In this document: piece by piece, positions 8,185-18,900 of the stretch
Position numbering within the stretch: the first letter of the stretch is position 1
How the letters are laid out: every line of letters begins with the position of its first letter
NCBI GenBank assembly: GCA_910584725.1
Contig: CAJUBE010000022.1
Span: forward strand, 1 to 58,292
Direction: 5' to 3'
DNA: 58,292 nucleotides
Source: an uncultured Lachnospiraceae bacterium
GTDB taxonomy: Bacteria > Bacillota > Clostridia > Lachnospirales > Lachnospiraceae
Position numbers and translations under genes: made by a program
Notes under the pieces: model-generated
The model's database searches: none
Told to the model about the DNA's origin: nothing
Seen by the model: the letters and a program-made list of their open reading frames with translations, nothing else

Positions 8185-11100
8185 TTACGCTTTCTGCTCC
8201 AAAACTGCAATGCGCTGTTTCAGTTTCTCGATCTCCTCATGCTGCTCCTGAATCAGCTTTAACATGGGGGCGATCAGCATGTTGTACTCCGGCACTTCGG
8301 GCTCGCCGTCCTTTAAGTTGCAGGCGATGGGGTAGACATCGTAGACGTCTTCCGCGAGGAAGCCGATGATGTCCTGGCCGTAACGGTCATCCTTTTCATT
8401 TAAATAACCCTTTTTGTATTTAAACTGGACGACGGGGAGATCGTAAAGCTTACGGGGATCGAGAGAATCGGCTATCCGGTCCGTGATGTCGTATTTGTAC
8501 TTTCGTGACGAGCTTGCATAGGTATAGAGCATACCGGAGCTGGAGATGCGAAGCTGGGAGCCGGAGCTGCTTGTCTGCGTCAACAGAAAGTCGTTTACAA
8601 TATAACGCCCATATTCAAAGACATATTCGTTTTGGGTGTCATTGCTTCCGAAACCTTCAAAATATTCCGCATCGTCAAAGTTTATGGAGGCGCCGGAGCC
8701 GGTTGCGCCGGGAGTAATAATCACCGATTCCGTTTCTAAAACGCCAAAGGGATTGAAATAACTACGTGTGCCGTTTGCATCGAGGGGTAATATTTGAACC
8801 TCATCGGCGTTAGCGGAAACCGTGTCATCAGACATTATGTGACTTTTCAGTTCGATGTGCTGATAGGTTTTGCTTGTTCCGTGAATCCCCATCGTGTCAA
8901 CGATACAGCTACAGTCCGCTTTGTTTACGGTATATGTGCTGACGGTATCCTGACTGGATTGAAATTGCTTTCGTAATTTTAAGAAGCCGCCCGTTCCCAA
9001 CGACTGAATCAGCAGGTCAGCAAATGTTTCGGCGAACGATGTGGAAGGATTCCCGTTATAAATGTGAAATCCCCCTGTATCTAAGGTGTAATTCATGGCG
9101 CGCTTTTTATCCTGATCGGTTCCGCGGGAGGACAGTGCGGTCTTGTCAATTGACAGGGAAGAATCTTTATCCAAATGAATGCGGCCGATATCCAGTCTGT
9201 CAATATCCTTGATATCGCATTTCCCGTCCTGACTTACGGAGAAAGTCTCCCCGGCGGAAATGCCCTCATCCCCCAGTACCATCTGTTTCTCGCCGTTCTC
9301 ACCGATCTTATAAAAGCCTGTCTCATCGAACCTCCACCCGGCGATTGTGCCGGATTTGTCCGCAACCAGACTGTCGGCAATCACGTCGCCCTGCACCAGC
9401 AGGTCACCGCCGTTCAGCTTAAGCTTGCCGCCGCCGAAATTGAAATCGCCGTTTACCAGGTCAATAATGGTGCCGCTGGTGTTGGCGAAGGGTGCGTCGG
9501 GAGCACCGTTGTAATTGTTGGATTTTACCGCGTTCGTCAGGCAGTCCCCGTTAATCTTAATCCTGCCGCTCTCCAGACTGTCAAAGATGCCGCTGTGCGC
9601 CAGCAGCTTTCCGAAATTCCCCTTATTGGCCCTGATGCTGTCCAGAATCACGTCGGACACCTGTGTGCCGAAGGCTTCGGACTTTAACAGGGCGTTCAGC
9701 ATATTGTTGGCAATCTGGATTTCGGCATCGTTTTTTCCGTAGGTGCCGCCGCTTCCTGACGCGGAGCCGGAGGAATGGGAGGAGCCGGAAGCGCCCTCGC
9801 CAAAGAGAAAAGCCAGATCGTTGACGTCCGACAGGGATCTCGTCATGGTGGAAAATTCCACGGAGATATCGCCTGTGACTTGAAGCGGATTTGACTCGAT
9901 GGAAATGAGCCGCAGCTTCACGGCGTCATCACAAAACAGGTCGGGCAGCAGCCGGATGAAATTGCCGATGGCGAAATCCTCCTGCAGCGGGGCAAATTCC
10001 TCCAGCGCAAAGAGATTGTCGATGGTGGTGCGGAAAGCGTACTGGGGGCGCGATGCGATATCCAGCCGGGTTTTGGCATCCTGATAGAGTTCTTCCGCTG
10101 TGTCGATCACGGTCACAATATCGTCCAGATTGGTGGTGACAATATTTTTATTGCTGTAGTCCGCCTCGTGGATAAGCAGGCGGAAGAGTTTCAGGTTCTC
10201 GGCGCTGAAATGGTTTTCGGGGAGAACGGAGGAGGAGAGGGTGTCCCGCTGTGTTCCGATAGAGGTGAGACGTTCCTGCAGAGAATCGATTTCGCTCTGC
10301 CTTTTTGAAATGGCGTCTTCACAAAGGCGGACAATGCCTTTGCAGTTTGTGCCGGTTATGGCATTGGCGCGGGGCTCGAAGGACATGTAATCGAGGTAAT
10401 CTGCCAGCGTGTCCGTGAAAGCGGAGATGGTGGTAAACTGCGCTTTCTGGTCGGCCGTGAGCATTTCCCATCCGTTTTTGTCCGGGGTCAGGTATGCTTC
10501 CGGCGAGTCCTTAGTGCCGGAGACGATGAAGCCGTCCCGGTATAAGAGATTGACGCACTCCATCCATGCCTTTTTCTTCGCCTTTAATTCCGCCAGACCG
10601 TATAAGTTAAATTCATACAAAAAGGCGTTTACGGGCTTCACCATGGAGGGCTCTCCTGCGTAATCCGGATTTCCGTTTTCACATACAACGTAGCTTCCCT
10701 CATCATCTTTCACGAGATTGCCCGAAGTGTCGGTCTCGTACCAGATTTTCATGGCTTCCAGAACGGAGGGGATGATCTGGTATTTGTAAGCGAAATAATC
10801 GTGCCAGTATGCGGTGGTGTGCAGATGCGCTTCGTCCAGCTCCGTGCCGGGATCGGCATAAAGATTGGGGTAATCGTTTTTGTACAGGGTGATCAGTGCC
10901 GCCAGCGCCTTTTCGTAGGCGTTTAAGGAGAAGGCAAGTTCGTCCGCTTTGTAGGTTTTGTAGTCGATGCTGCAGCCGTCGTTAGGCAGGCGGTTTTGCA
11001 GTTCACTGACAGCGAGCAGGATTTGGTTATATGCCCTTGTGAGGGAAGTGTAATTCGGACGAAGCTCCTCCCGCTTCTTTTTCCATGCCTCGTATTCGTC

Positions 11101-11991
11101 ATGGAAATTTTCGGTGACGTACCGATAATCCCCGTATTCATTGTGCGTGTCGGCAAAGTAATCCAGATTGTACAGGCAGGAATCACCGAAATTGACATAT
11201 TCGATGCCCGATCCGTTTTCACAGGCAGGGCGGTATGCGGTGACGAGCGCTGTGTCCGTGGTGGATTCAATCTGAATACGGCTTGCCAGATTGCGCATAC
11301 CGATACATATGCCTGTGTCCTTTCCGATATGCGGATAGGAGCGGAAGCTGATCCTGCGCTTCCGGCGGTCGAAGAAAAAGAGTACATTTGCGGTGGGAGC
11401 GACTTCATTCATGAGGAAAGAATAAATATCTTTCCCGTCCGCGCTGAACTGATATTTCCCGGCGCAGGCTTCCATCTCAGATGTCCGGAGGTTTTCGTCA
11501 ACCGTCCACCCGGTTTCCTGAAGCGCCAGGTGCAGCAGGGACAGCTTGGGCCGGTCAAAATTGGCAAGGCGGATATATTCCTGCGGAAGTCCGGTATAGG
11601 GATCGATGTTGTCATCTGCCAGGTATTCCTGACTTTCGTCAGTGCCGTTATTGATGTAAAAGCCGCGGAGAAATTTCTGCTGCAGCTCACATTCCGCTGT
11701 GTGCGCCGTGATGCTTTTGGTTTCCTGAATGCCGTCGTTTGTGGTGACGGGTTTGGCATCAATCAGAAAAAGGGTGTTGGCGGTATCGCTTTCCAGCACC
11801 AGGTACATGTTTTCGGAAAGCGATTCATAGAAATCGGAGGGGGAAAAGTCTCCGTTTTCGTCCACGTATTTGTTGACCTCAAAGGTAAGCTCCCACATGT
11901 CGGTCAACGTTTTTTTCAATTTACAGGTTTCCTCTTTGATGCCGTTTGGCCTGCCGAGTATATCGCCTGTAGGTTTTGCCACATAAATCAT
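8185..11991 (-). CDS. Tail-tip (Tal/Gp18-like) protein with S74-type chaperone end
   Basis: Large protein (1268 aa) at the end of a non-contractile tail. The N-terminal ~400 residues match the prophage tail / Gp18-like (Tal) layout that caps the tube below the distal tail ring. The middle has a Gly/Ser linker (about residues 735-755) and beta-rich fibre modules. The last ~120 residues carry SSRKYKYDI, a VVQFKYKKGYLNEKD stretch and a terminal coiled coil, the hallmark of the intramolecular chaperone of endosialidase (peptidase S74), which trims itself after trimer folding. Its start overlaps the stop of the Dit-like gene by 4 nt. I saw no clear peptidoglycan-hydrolase motif. Confidence 0.85.
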   Translation of the reverse strand: MIYVAKPTGDILGRPNGIKEETCKLKKTLTDMWELTFEVNKYVDENGDFSPSDFYESLSENMYLVLESDTANTLFLIDAKPVTTNDGIQETKSITAHTAECELQQKFLRGFYINNGTDESQEYLADDNIDPYTGLPQEYIRLANFDRPKLSLLHLALQETGWTVDENLRTSEMEACAGKYQFSADGKDIYSFLMNEVAPTANVLFFFDRRKRRISFRSYPHIGKDTGICIGMRNLASRIQIESTTDTALVTAYRPACENGSGIEYVNFGDSCLYNLDYFADTHNEYGDYRYVTENFHDEYEAWKKKREELRPNYTSLTRAYNQILLAVSELQNRLPNDGCSIDYKTYKADELAFSLNAYEKALAALITLYKNDYPNLYADPGTELDEAHLHTTAYWHDYFAYKYQIIPSVLEAMKIWYETDTSGNLVKDDEGSYVVCENGNPDYAGEPSMVKPVNAFLYEFNLYGLAELKAKKKAWMECVNLLYRDGFIVSGTKDSPEAYLTPDKNGWEMLTADQKAQFTTISAFTDTLADYLDYMSFEPRANAITGTNCKGIVRLCEDAISKRQSEIDSLQERLTSIGTQRDTLSSSVLPENHFSAENLKLFRLLIHEADYSNKNIVTTNLDDIVTVIDTAEELYQDAKTRLDIASRPQYAFRTTIDNLFALEEFAPLQEDFAIGNFIRLLPDLFCDDAVKLRLISIESNPLQVTGDISVEFSTMTRSLSDVNDLAFLFGEGASGSSHSSGSASGSGGTYGKNDAEIQIANNMLNALLKSEAFGTQVSDVILDSIRANKGNFGKLLAHSGIFDSLESGRIKINGDCLTNAVKSNNYNGAPDAPFANTSGTIIDLVNGDFNFGGGKLKLNGGDLLVQGDVIADSLVADKSGTIAGWRFDETGFYKIGENGEKQMVLGDEGISAGETFSVSQDGKCDIKDIDRLDIGRIHLDKDSSLSIDKTALSSRGTDQDKKRAMNYTLDTGGFHIYNGNPSTSFAETFADLLIQSLGTGGFLKLRKQFQSSQDTVSTYTVNKADCSCIVDTMGIHGTSKTYQHIELKSHIMSDDTVSANADEVQILPLDANGTRSYFNPFGVLETESVIITPGATGSGASINFDDAEYFEGFGSNDTQNEYVFEYGRYIVNDFLLTQTSSSGSQLRISSSGMLYTYASSSRKYKYDITDRIADSLDPRKLYDLPVVQFKYKKGYLNEKDDRYGQDIIGFLAEDVYDVYPIACNLKDGEPEVPEYNMLIAPMLKLIQEQHEEIEKLKQRIAVLEQKA

Positions 11992-12860
11992 AAGCAGCCT
12001 GCCTTTCTGGGGAATTCAAAGATAAAGTCGGCTTTGCAGTCCCCGGTTATCTTAATGGTGTTTGTCCCCTGTATCAGCCGGAACCAGTAGATCGATTCCA
12101 TGTATTTGTCGATGGAAGAAACATAGCTGGAATACTGTGTCGTCCAGCCAACCTCGTGAAACGGCACGAGACGGCTGCCGCTGTTTATGTCAAGCAGTTT
12201 CATCTGCGCGCTGTCGATCAGGAGCGTCCGGTTTCCAAGACTGTCCGTCGGGAAAGTCTCGGGAATCGAGAGAGTGACGGATTTTTGATCGCTCACATTT
12301 TCGATTACAATGGCGTCGGCGTTTTGGGCGGATAAAAGAATCCGGGGGTAGAAGATGCCGTTCACCGTGTCGGCAATGTTATCCATGGAGAAGATTTCTT
12401 CTCCCGTAACGAGAAATCTTTTTTCTACAGGATCGGTAAATCCGAAAGGGGAATTGGTTTTGAAGACCAGCCTTTTGGCATGATGCTCCAAAAACACTTT
12501 GTCTTCAATCTCCGTACAGACGGCGTAGTAGTGGAGCGACGGGATCGCGTTGTCGTTAAAATATAATGCCCTCGGCACCGTGGGACCGGTAAGCCAGCGG
12601 TTGACGGCAATGGACTCCTGTCTGGTAAAAGGCGTCTCATCCTTTTTGATGATATAGAAGGAAAATTCGATATTTTCTTCAAAGCTTACGCCGTAATTGT
12701 TGGTTTTCAGGCGGACATGGTTTACGCTGCCGCTGTCGATTGTTCTTCGCAGCCCGTTTGCGGAAATATCCGCAGTACCGTCGATCCAGCACATCATCAG
12801 GTTATAAGAATCGCTGCTCTGGCTGTCAAAGATAAAAGAATCTGCATCTAAAAATGACAT
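11988..12860 (-). CDS. Distal tail protein (Dit-like)
   Basis: Likely the ring joining tail tube to tail tip in a siphophage-type tail. At 290 aa, between the tape measure and the Tal-like gene, and overlapping the latter by 4 nt, it has the position and size of Dit proteins. The N-terminal part (MSFLDADSFIFDSQSSDSY) and a C-terminal galectin-like beta region fit the family, but the call leans on gene order. The ATG at 12860 is chosen over the longer frame because AAGGAGG lies about 9 nt upstream. Confidence 0.78.
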   Translation of the reverse strand: MSFLDADSFIFDSQSSDSYNLMMCWIDGTADISANGLRRTIDSGSVNHVRLKTNNYGVSFEENIEFSFYIIKKDETPFTRQESIAVNRWLTGPTVPRALYFNDNAIPSLHYYAVCTEIEDKVFLEHHAKRLVFKTNSPFGFTDPVEKRFLVTGEEIFSMDNIADTVNGIFYPRILLSAQNADAIVIENVSDQKSVTLSIPETFPTDSLGNRTLLIDSAQMKLLDINSGSRLVPFHEVGWTTQYSSYVSSIDKYMESIYWFRLIQGTNTIKITGDCKADFIFEFPRKAGCL

Positions 12861-12929
12861 GTAATTGCTGCCTCCTTTCCGGGAGGGCGGGGTCAATCAT
12901 AGATTTTTGCCGCCCTCCGTCAACTTCTG

Positions 12930-15900
12930 TCAATGTAGGGAATACCCGATCTTTTTCAGATCGGCATACTGTTTCTGTGTGGTGTACTGATAGGATTTCT
13001 CCAGAATCTCCTGCAGACCGGGAAGTGCGTCTCTGTCCACATTGCCGTCTACGCGCAGCAGCGCGTCGTAGTGGTTAACGATTTCCACGGACTCCCGGTC
13101 GGAGGAAGGGATCGCCTCCAATGCGCCCGCGGTATCGGGGAGACTGAGGAGAGTGGGAGTGATGTCTGCATCCGGCAGATTGGAAAGAAAGACATCCATC
13201 CGTTCCCCGGCAAGGCGGTAAAAGTCGGTGACTTTCTGCATGGTTTCCTCCACGGCGTCCGTGGAAGTGCGGTACAGTTCTTTGGCTTCCTCGATTACTT
13301 TCTTCTGGGATTCCAGGGTTTCCTGCACGGTCTGTGTGGAGGTATCCAGCGCTTCTTCCAGCGTTTTTGCGTAATCGTCCAGGGCGTCCATGCTGATGGA
13401 ATACTCGTGTTCGGTTCTGGCGGTTTCCAGCTCCTCTTTCGCCTGTGCAAGCTGGGCCTCCAGCCTGGCTCTTTTTGCCTTTGCCTGGGCCGTGCTGATA
13501 TCATTTAAGGCGGCAAGCTCGGCCCGCAGGGAGTCGATGTTTTTGTTTTTCTCCTTTAAGCTTCTGTCGTAGTCGTAGTAGGATTTCTTGGCCTGCAGGG
13601 CCTCCTTTCTGGCGGAAATGATATCTTTCCAGCCGGATACTTCTTCTTCCTTTGACTGGCGCATCAGATCCATGATGGCGTTTTCCACGGAGGCGGCGTC
13701 GGAGAGTGCGTCATAGTAGTTCCTGGAGGCTTCGGCAAGGGCTTCCCGGTAGGCGGTATCCGAGGCGTAGGTATCCTGATTTTCGTTGATGCGTTTGGTG
13801 AGTTCCAGGTATTCCTCCGCTTTGTTCTGGGCGTTTTCGAGCTGGGATACGAGCAGGGCGGCTTTTGCCTTTCCATACTCGGTAAGGCCGTCATCCCCGT
13901 AAAGCCATGCATCCTGAATGAGCCCTGACATGGAGGAGAGAACGGTGTCCGCCCGGTTTAATTCTTCGATAGCGTCCGTGATGCCAAAGAACCGGACTTC
14001 CCGCAGGGCGTCGTTGATCTCCTGTATGGAACCGGCTGTTTCGATCAGACCGGATCTGGCATCCGCAAGGGCCTGTTCCCATTCGGCGGCCCACAGATCC
14101 GCATATTCGCCCCAGTTGTCCGCGTCGGCGGCGCGCTCGTTTAAGAGGTCGAGAACGGCCCGCAGTCTGTCCGCCATCTCCGTGTTGCCGGAAGCCTGAT
14201 AGGTTTCCATGGCTTTTTGGAACAGGGCCATGGAGGACTGGAAATCGTTGGTGTCGAGGGCTTCGAGAAGCTGCTTGTACTCGTTGATCTGGGAGAGTGT
14301 CGCGTCGTATTTGGAGGTGAGTGTGTCCAGATATTTCTCATATACGCTGACCTGACCGGAGAAAGCATCTTCGTCCAGATCGGTCATAAGGCGGGAGAGT
14401 TTTTCGCCGGAGAAGCGGTCGTAGAGGGAAACCAGATCGCTGTAGTAGCCGATGTAGGCATCCAGACAGGAGAGCTGGTCGTTTAAGGCGTTTAAGTTGT
14501 ACTCGGCGATCTGTTTCGCCAGTCCGTATACTTTGGAGTAGTAGCTGTTGACTTCGGACTCCGCGTCGGCCAGGTTCTCATCATGGGTCTTTCTGAGTTT
14601 CTCCAGATCGTCTTCCATCAGGGACAGGAGATCGTTGATCCGGGACTGTTTTTCCGTATTCCAGTTTTCAAGCTGGGATTTCAGTTTGTCATATCTGGCG
14701 GACTCCGTTTTGGATAAGTCTTTGCCGGCGTCAAGCTTCTGCCGGAGAGTGTACCACTGTTCCCATGTTTTTATGTAGTTTGCGATGTTGTCTCCTGTGG
14801 CGCCTTTTTCCAGGGCTTCCAGCTCCTCGGTGTATTTCCGCAGGGTCTTTTCCTCGGAGGAGGTCAGGCCTTTTGCGGTGTCACGTTTGTTTTCCAGACG
14901 CTGTTTTTTTGCGAGCAGGGTCTTATAGGAATTGGAGGCCTTCATGTTGGCGTCGATGGCGTTGATCTGGCTCTTGTAGCTTTCGCGGATGCCCTCGGAG
15001 GACTCCTCAAACTCGCGGTTGATGTTTTCTGTTTTATCGCCGGGGTTTTCGATTTTTTCAAGCTGTTCCCTCAAGGATTTGACGGTGGCGTCCCTCCCGT
15101 CGGCAAACTGCTTTAGCTGGCTTTCGTAGGTATTGTATTTTTTCCATTCCGAGGCGGACAGGATTTTTCCGGCGTCCAGCTTATCCTGAAGCTTGCGCCA
15201 GGAATCGTAAACCCTGCTGTACTCCCCGATGGTATCGGCGGTGGCGTGGGCTTCCAGCTCCGCTTTCTTTGTGTTGTAGGCGGCAAGCTGTGCGTTCATC
15301 TTATCCAGATTTTTCTTCTGGGCGGCAAGCTGCGCCCTGCTTGCCTTCTTGTTGTCATATTTGTGTGTTTCTTTGTAGATCTGGGCATTTTTTTCGTCGA
15401 TATCCTTTAAGAGCTCCCGGTAGGTGGCGGACTGTTCGATGCCGGAACCCGGATTGGGTTTTCCTTCTTCGTCGGTGCCGAAGCCCAGGATGGCAGTAAG
15501 CTGGTCTTTCAGCCTGTCGGCCTCTGTCTCACCGGCTTTTTCGCCTTTTACGACGGAGAGCCGGTCTGCCAGTTCCCTGATGGCGGCGGTTCTTGTGTCG
15601 GAGATTTCCGTCATTCTGGCCTGTGTGTCCGCCAGCTTTTTGGCGTCGGTTTTGGATAAATCTTTTCCCTGCGCCTTTTTCCTTTCCTGTCTGTCTAAAA
15701 GGGTCTGTCTCGTATCATACAGCCTGGCGTATTCTGCGGCGGTGTTGGCGGTGGCGTTATCTCTCAGGTCTTCTTTTTTGGAAAGCAGACTGTCATATTT
15801 AGCCTTTGCCTTGTCGTAGGCGTCCTGTCTGGCTGCGATTCTGCTTTCCTTCTGCTTTCTGACTTTTGCGGAATCGTTAGCGTTAATCGTGTTTTTGGCT

Positions 15901-18900
15901 TTGACGTCCTCTAACTGCGCCAGCTTCTTTTCCGCATCGTCCTCCGCCTTCTGGATTTCACGCTCGATCTTTTTGTAGGTTCCCGTATTTTTGACGCCGG
16001 ATTCGGCATAGGTTTTCTGGGCGTCCAGGGAGGCGGTCAGTTCCTGCTTTTCTTTCGCCTCCGCGGCCTTTACCCGTTCGGAAGATGCGAAGAGGTTCTC
16101 TTCCTGCGTTTCCACGACAGCCGTTGTCTGTGACCGGAGGTGTGCGGCCTGTTCATTGACCGCCGCAAACTGCTCCAGAAGGTCGGAGAGGGAACTGCGT
16201 CTGCCCATGTCGTCTGTCAGGGAGATGAAGCTGTCCATCTTTGAGACGATGGAGGACATGTAGGAGTCCAGATCGCTGTAGTAATCCAGCACGTTGTCCA
16301 GTTTTTGTCTGATGAGGTCACGCTCCTGCTCATAGAGTTCCGAGACGGCATCCCCGCAGGCTGTCATCTTGTCATACCATTCCTGATATTTTTCGATCTT
16401 ATCCGAAAGGGATTCGTTCTGCATGTCCTCCATGGTCAGTGTGCCGTTCTGGATCTTGCTGACGTAGGCGCTGCTTAAGCCTACCTGTCTTGCCTTTTCC
16501 GCATAGTAGACGTAGGCGCTATTCTGCCCGGTGATCTGTCTGTCCGCGGCCTTTACCGCCCGGTTGATCATGGCGTTCTTTTTTGACCAGGTAATAAACT
16601 TCCCTGCCTTGTCGATCAGCGCAGAAGTCTTTTTGGAGAGGTTTTCCAGAAAGATTTCGATCCAGTTGTAGGTTTCCTTGATGGATTCCAGATAATCGTG
16701 GTAGGATTCCTCGGCGTCCCAGATCTGGTCCTGATGTTCCTCGTCGCCTTCAAAGGAGCTCTTTGCCAGGGCAAGCAGTTTTTCGTAGTATTCCGCCTTG
16801 GTAATCTGATCCATTGCCAGCATGTGCTCCAAGAGGGATTTCTCCTTGTTGTAGGCATCCATGGGACTGGCTGCGGCTTCGGTTTTCGCGGGTTCCGTCT
16901 TCGCGGGGGAAGCGGCGGGAGAGGAGGCGGGGGTAAAGGAAAAGTCCACCTTTCCTGCCATCTGTTTCGCTGCCTGATAGCCCTGATAAATCTGTCTGGC
17001 GGCTTCCGCCTGTTTCCCGCCCCGCATTTCGGCGCTTTCCACGGCGGCGGCAAGCTGTGCTTCCGCAGCGCCCAGCGCCGCGTCCCGGAGCTGTTCGTTG
17101 GCGTAGGTGAGATATTCCACCGCCGCTGCCTCGGTTTTTAAGCCGTTGATGGTGTCGGCGGCATTTCTTGCCATCTGGATCTGCATTTCCTCGAGCTTTG
17201 CCTGTGAGAGCCGCTCGAACGCGCTGGCGTTTAAGCCAAGCTGCCCGTTCTCATCCACAAGCTGGGAGAGAAAGGGGAAGCCCATGTTTGTGAGTGCCTG
17301 ATACTGATCCACGGTAATCTTCCCGCTCTGGTTGTAGGTGTCCCTGATATCGCAGAGGGATTTGTAGGCGGACTGGAGTTTGTCCATCTCGGCGTTTAAG
17401 CCGGAGAGGGCGTCGGTTTCGGTTTTGGCGGATTTGGCGGCACCGGAGGTGCCGGTCTTTCCGGACTTTATGGGATCAAACTTAATCTTAAAGGATTCTG
17501 TCTGCCTTTTGATACCTGCCATCATGTCAGACAGGACTGTTTCAAAATCGCCACGTCCGTTTGCAACCCGGTTGGCTGCAGAGGAGGCAAGAGCGGCGGT
17601 GGCTGTGTCGCCGTAGGCGGAGGCCAGGTTTTTTAACTGGGAAATCTTTTCTTCCGTGCTCAGGCCGGTGGTATTATAGGCAATCTCAGAAGCGGCTAAC
17701 TGGTAAATCATTTCACGGGTGATACCTGCGGCCTGCCCTTCGTCTAACAGATTGGACATGTCTGACTGTGAGGCTGCTGCAAGGTTGTAGGATGCGATGA
17801 CGGCTGCGCCTTTCGACTCGGCAAGCGCACGCATGGCCAGTTCATCCGCGTTGACAACGCCCAGCGATGCCAGTAATCCGGAGAAAAGCCCGGCGGTTTC
17901 CTGTGTCAGTCCGTTAGTGGCTGTGCCTGCCTGATAAATAGCGGCTGCCAGATCGTTGAAAGCCTGTTCTGCCTGTGCCTGTGTGGTGTCAGCGTCCGTC
18001 ATTATGGCGGCAAAACGGTTGAAGGATTCCATATCGAAATGGAAATCCGATCCTTCCGTTTTACTAAGGGAATCAATGGAGGAGCGGATGCTTTCCAGTG
18101 CTTCAAAATCCGCGGTATCCACATGGAATCTGTTTGAAAATATCGTTTCGTAGGCGGATTTTAGGGACTGCAGAGCCGGTTTCAGCGTTGCTTCCATATT
18201 CTCCATCACAGTGAAAGCGTCTGCTCTGAGCGGTGGTTCTATTTCTGTCCGGTTCGCTTTTTCCAGGGCATCTTTATACATCTGAGCGGCCTGTTCGGCA
18301 TTTTGGGCACCGTTTGTTGCTTCCAGCCAGAGTTCCGCTTCTTTTGTGGTAAGGGCTCCGACCGACTCCGATAATTCAGCGTATTGTGCCCTGTCAACAA
18401 TGTTGTGATTGTCTGCAATGGTGCGGATGGACTGTTCCAGCCTTTCCCTCGTATCGTCTGCATCAAGCCCGAGCATCGCTTTCAATTCAACGGGAGTCAT
18501 ATTTAATTTTTTCGCGGCTGCAGCGGAAAAAGCCGTTATTTTTTCATCAAGTTCGTCGATGCTCAGGGCATCCATATCCAGAGAAAGCAGATTCTGGAGA
18601 CTGTTTTTCAAAAGCTGCTGGTCTGTCGGGTTCAGCTTACTTATAGGGACGATGAGCTTGTCCCGGATATAGGCGTAGGGGTCAGGATCCCACTCGTTCA
18701 TAGCGGAGGCGCAGCTGTAATCAAGCCCTTCCACAAACTGTATGGCAGTATCCTGTAAATCAGGAGTCAGATCCTGGAAGGTCTGTTTGGACTGCATACC
18801 GGAAACCAGGGACGGTATAAAATCCCGCCAGGCATTTTCGCCCTGCGTGACCTTTGCCTGCAGTTCCCGGGACTGTGCCCCGATGGAGTCTAACAGTGCG

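Noticed and set aside
10996..12090. Long plus-strand open frame (364 codons) over the Tal/Dit genes
   Set aside because: Lies antisense to well-supported tail genes; no recognisable domain.
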